Source: Stagonosporopsis chrysanthemi
Taxonomy: Eukaryota; Ascomycota; Dothideomycetes; Pleosporales; Didymellaceae
Direction: 5' to 3'
Assembly (NCBI GenBank): GCA_022560025.1
Contig: JAFISE010000282.1
Span: 1-30,097, forward strand
Length of the DNA stretch: 30,097 nucleotides
The notes beneath the pieces were generated by a model. The model was not told the DNA's origin. It saw only the letters and a list, made by a program, of their open reading frames with translations, and searched no databases. How positions within the stretch are numbered: the first letter of the stretch is position 1; every line of letters starts with the position of its first letter. Positions 28,705 to 30,097 of the stretch are shown piece after piece. A program made the translations under genes and the position numbers.

Positions 28705-29811
28705 ACAACGTGCCTACCTAGTTAAAATAGTTAGGGTTAAAAAGCGCTGTTGTATGGAGTTCTCTCTACAAGAGAGTTTAAGCTCGGCCAGCCTTTTTAA
28801 GCAGCAATTTGCTTTGTTTATGTAAACGAAGGACTATTTTAGCTACTTCAACACAAACTTCTAGAACTTCTTAACTCTGCCCTTATTATCACTTCTGTAA
28901 CAAAGCAGCGAAGCCACAAGTGAACTACGCTCCAACTATACCAACTGAGAGCAGGGGGCAATAATCGGGCGCTTGCTGAATATCGTAGGGTACAGGAGAA
29001 GTTCAACAAATAGATCAAAGCAAGTTATTAATCGAACGTGCTATGAAGGGAGTACTCAAGGCCAACTTAGGCACAGCAGCTTTGACGACACTTTAGTTTA
29101 ACGACCAGAGTCCGAGTATTGAGAATCTCGACAGCTGTGAAATCTAGCGCACTATGGGCACAAACCGCGCAAATAAGCAGAAGATCAAGCGATGCCTAAT
29201 CAATTGATAGAGCCTGGATTCAGGATCGAAGACCCATGTCGCCAACGCTGATACCTCTGATAGTAAAGGTAAGGTGGTCGAGGCTGAGTATTAAGATACG
29301 AGAGTAGGGAGTTGTTGTCAAGCTTGTCAATACGCTTACAGGAATAGAGCAGATAGAGCCCACCTAAGTGGTCTCTAAACGAGGCTTTCTGACGAACGTG
29401 GTTAGTCTGTCACGCTGTCAATCTGTCGGCGCACGCTTTCACTCAGGCCAAGACTGCCTATAGCAAGATGGGTAAGACAACATCCTCTAGTAAATGTGAG
29501 GTCGTTAGCTGATAGACAACAACGGCGTGAAGCAACCAGACTCTGCTTCTTTGCTTGCCGTCTTAGCCTCTGCACACAGGAAGCATCCATACGAACCAAA
29601 ACAGTTCACGCATCTTACGATGCCAGACAGAGAATGGAAACGTTGAAGTCTCCTCTGTACTATGCCTTTCAATGCTAACCTTTATTGCAGGGTTTGGGCA
29701 GGACAGGTTCGGTGAAAAGGAGAGATAAGACGGCATTGGACGTGCGTGCAAAAGCGCAGGTAATCTAATTTTAGAACAATAGCCGTGAATAATTTTACGA
29801 CAGTGTCCGTG
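28705..29811. other. Gene-free interval
   Basis: No recognisable gene. The first 100 bp after the stop would hold the 3' UTR of the secreted-protein gene. Short frames (up to 95 codons) lack family resemblance. Confidence 0.5.
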
Positions 29812-29970
29812 CACCGAACGCCCGGAGTCACCGAACGCCCGCTCTGGGCCTTGCAGCTCATCCCAAAAATAAGGCTAACTCCTAGTCAATTTCTATATAG
29901 ACCCTTCTAACTCCTAGTCAATTTCTATATAGACCCTTCTGGCTCCTAGTCAATTTCCCTACAGACCCTA
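29812..29970. repeat. Tandem repeats near the right edge: 13-bp pair and three 32-bp units
   Basis: CACCGAACGCCCG occurs at 29812-29824 and 29829-29841. Three 32-bp units follow at 29875-29906, 29907-29938 and 29939-29970; the first two are identical and the third has a few changes. Each unit ends in TAGACCCT-like sequence. Confidence 0.88.
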
Positions 29971-30051
29971 TATGATTTAATTGTGGCACGTGCAGCCTCC
30001 CCTGCTCTGACCCTATATGCTTTTCCTGCTGCGACAAATCATATAGACCCC
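29963..30051. repeat. Inverted repeat overlapping the last 32-bp unit
   Basis: The arm AGACCCTATATGATTT at 29963-29978 matches the reverse complement of 30036-30051 with about two mismatches. The arms are about 60 bp apart. It may be the end of an undescribed transposon extending past the window. Confidence 0.6.
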
Positions 30052-30097
30052 GCCACAGCGTTGGATCTAGATGCAACTCAGCAGCAAGGTGCAACAC

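Noticed and set aside
28731..28739. TTAGGGTTA, telomere-like motif
   Set aside because: Only one and a half units; expected by chance and no array nearby.

Overview
The window looks like an accessory, probably subtelomeric, stretch of a filamentous ascomycete genome (Pezizomycotina, most likely Dothideomycetes/Pleosporales). The evidence is HET-domain and NLR (STAND) genes of the vegetative-incompatibility type, short GT-AG introns with CTGAC-like branch sites, pogo/Fot1-type and Ty1/copia transposons, TLH-type RecQ helicase remnants near both ends, and long TpA-rich AT isochores typical of repeat-induced point mutation (RIP). I see no rRNA, tRNA or CRISPR. The species call is inference.

Layout. 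1-1.8 kb: left-pointing Ty1/copia element (gag open to the window edge, tRNA-iMet-type primer site, 5' LTR) followed by a solo LTR with a perfect 5-bp target duplication. 1.8-3.1 kb: decayed TLH-type RecQ helicase. 3.7-8.9 kb: AT-rich, gene-free RIP desert. 9.6-10.6 kb: remnant of a fungal PD-(D/E)XK-like gene; a second remnant of the same family lies at 21.4-22.1 kb. 11-11.6 kb: an intact but unrecognised acidic ORF. 12.4-21.2 kb: the core, an allorecognition-type cluster. 21.2-24.5 kb: MITE, second PD-(D/E)XK remnant and a RIP-mutated pogo transposase. 24.5-30.1 kb: a possible small spliced gene, a five-unit tandem repeat, a broken membrane-protein gene, a palindromic MITE, more TLH-like remnants, a small secreted six-cysteine protein, and terminal tandem repeats.

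The core holds three immune/incompatibility-type genes. (a) An NB-ARC/TPR NLR is split in two: its NB-ARC half lies on the + strand (16.2-17.6 kb) and its TPR half on the - strand (12.4-13.3 kb). The two halves end and begin at about the same place in the protein, so a single inversion of about 13.3-17.6 kb would explain the layout. A pogo transposase C-terminus sits at one breakpoint, and a 173-bp MITE with TA target duplication interrupts the NB-ARC domain. (b) A HET-domain gene, divergent from the NLR, carries two in-frame TAG codons at expected Trp positions plus a frameshift. (c) A HET-NACHT-WD40 (HNWD) gene resembling Podospora het-d/het-e has one clean 62-nt intron, three near-identical 126-bp WD40 units that differ mainly at expected specificity positions, and one in-frame TGA between NACHT and WD40.

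Overall, this looks like a graveyard or reservoir of fungal NLR/HET genes in a transposon-rich setting, with RIP-like damage, MITE insertion and rearrangement visible. Genes that may still be active are the HNWD (or its truncated HET-NACHT product), the small secreted protein and perhaps the acidic ORF.
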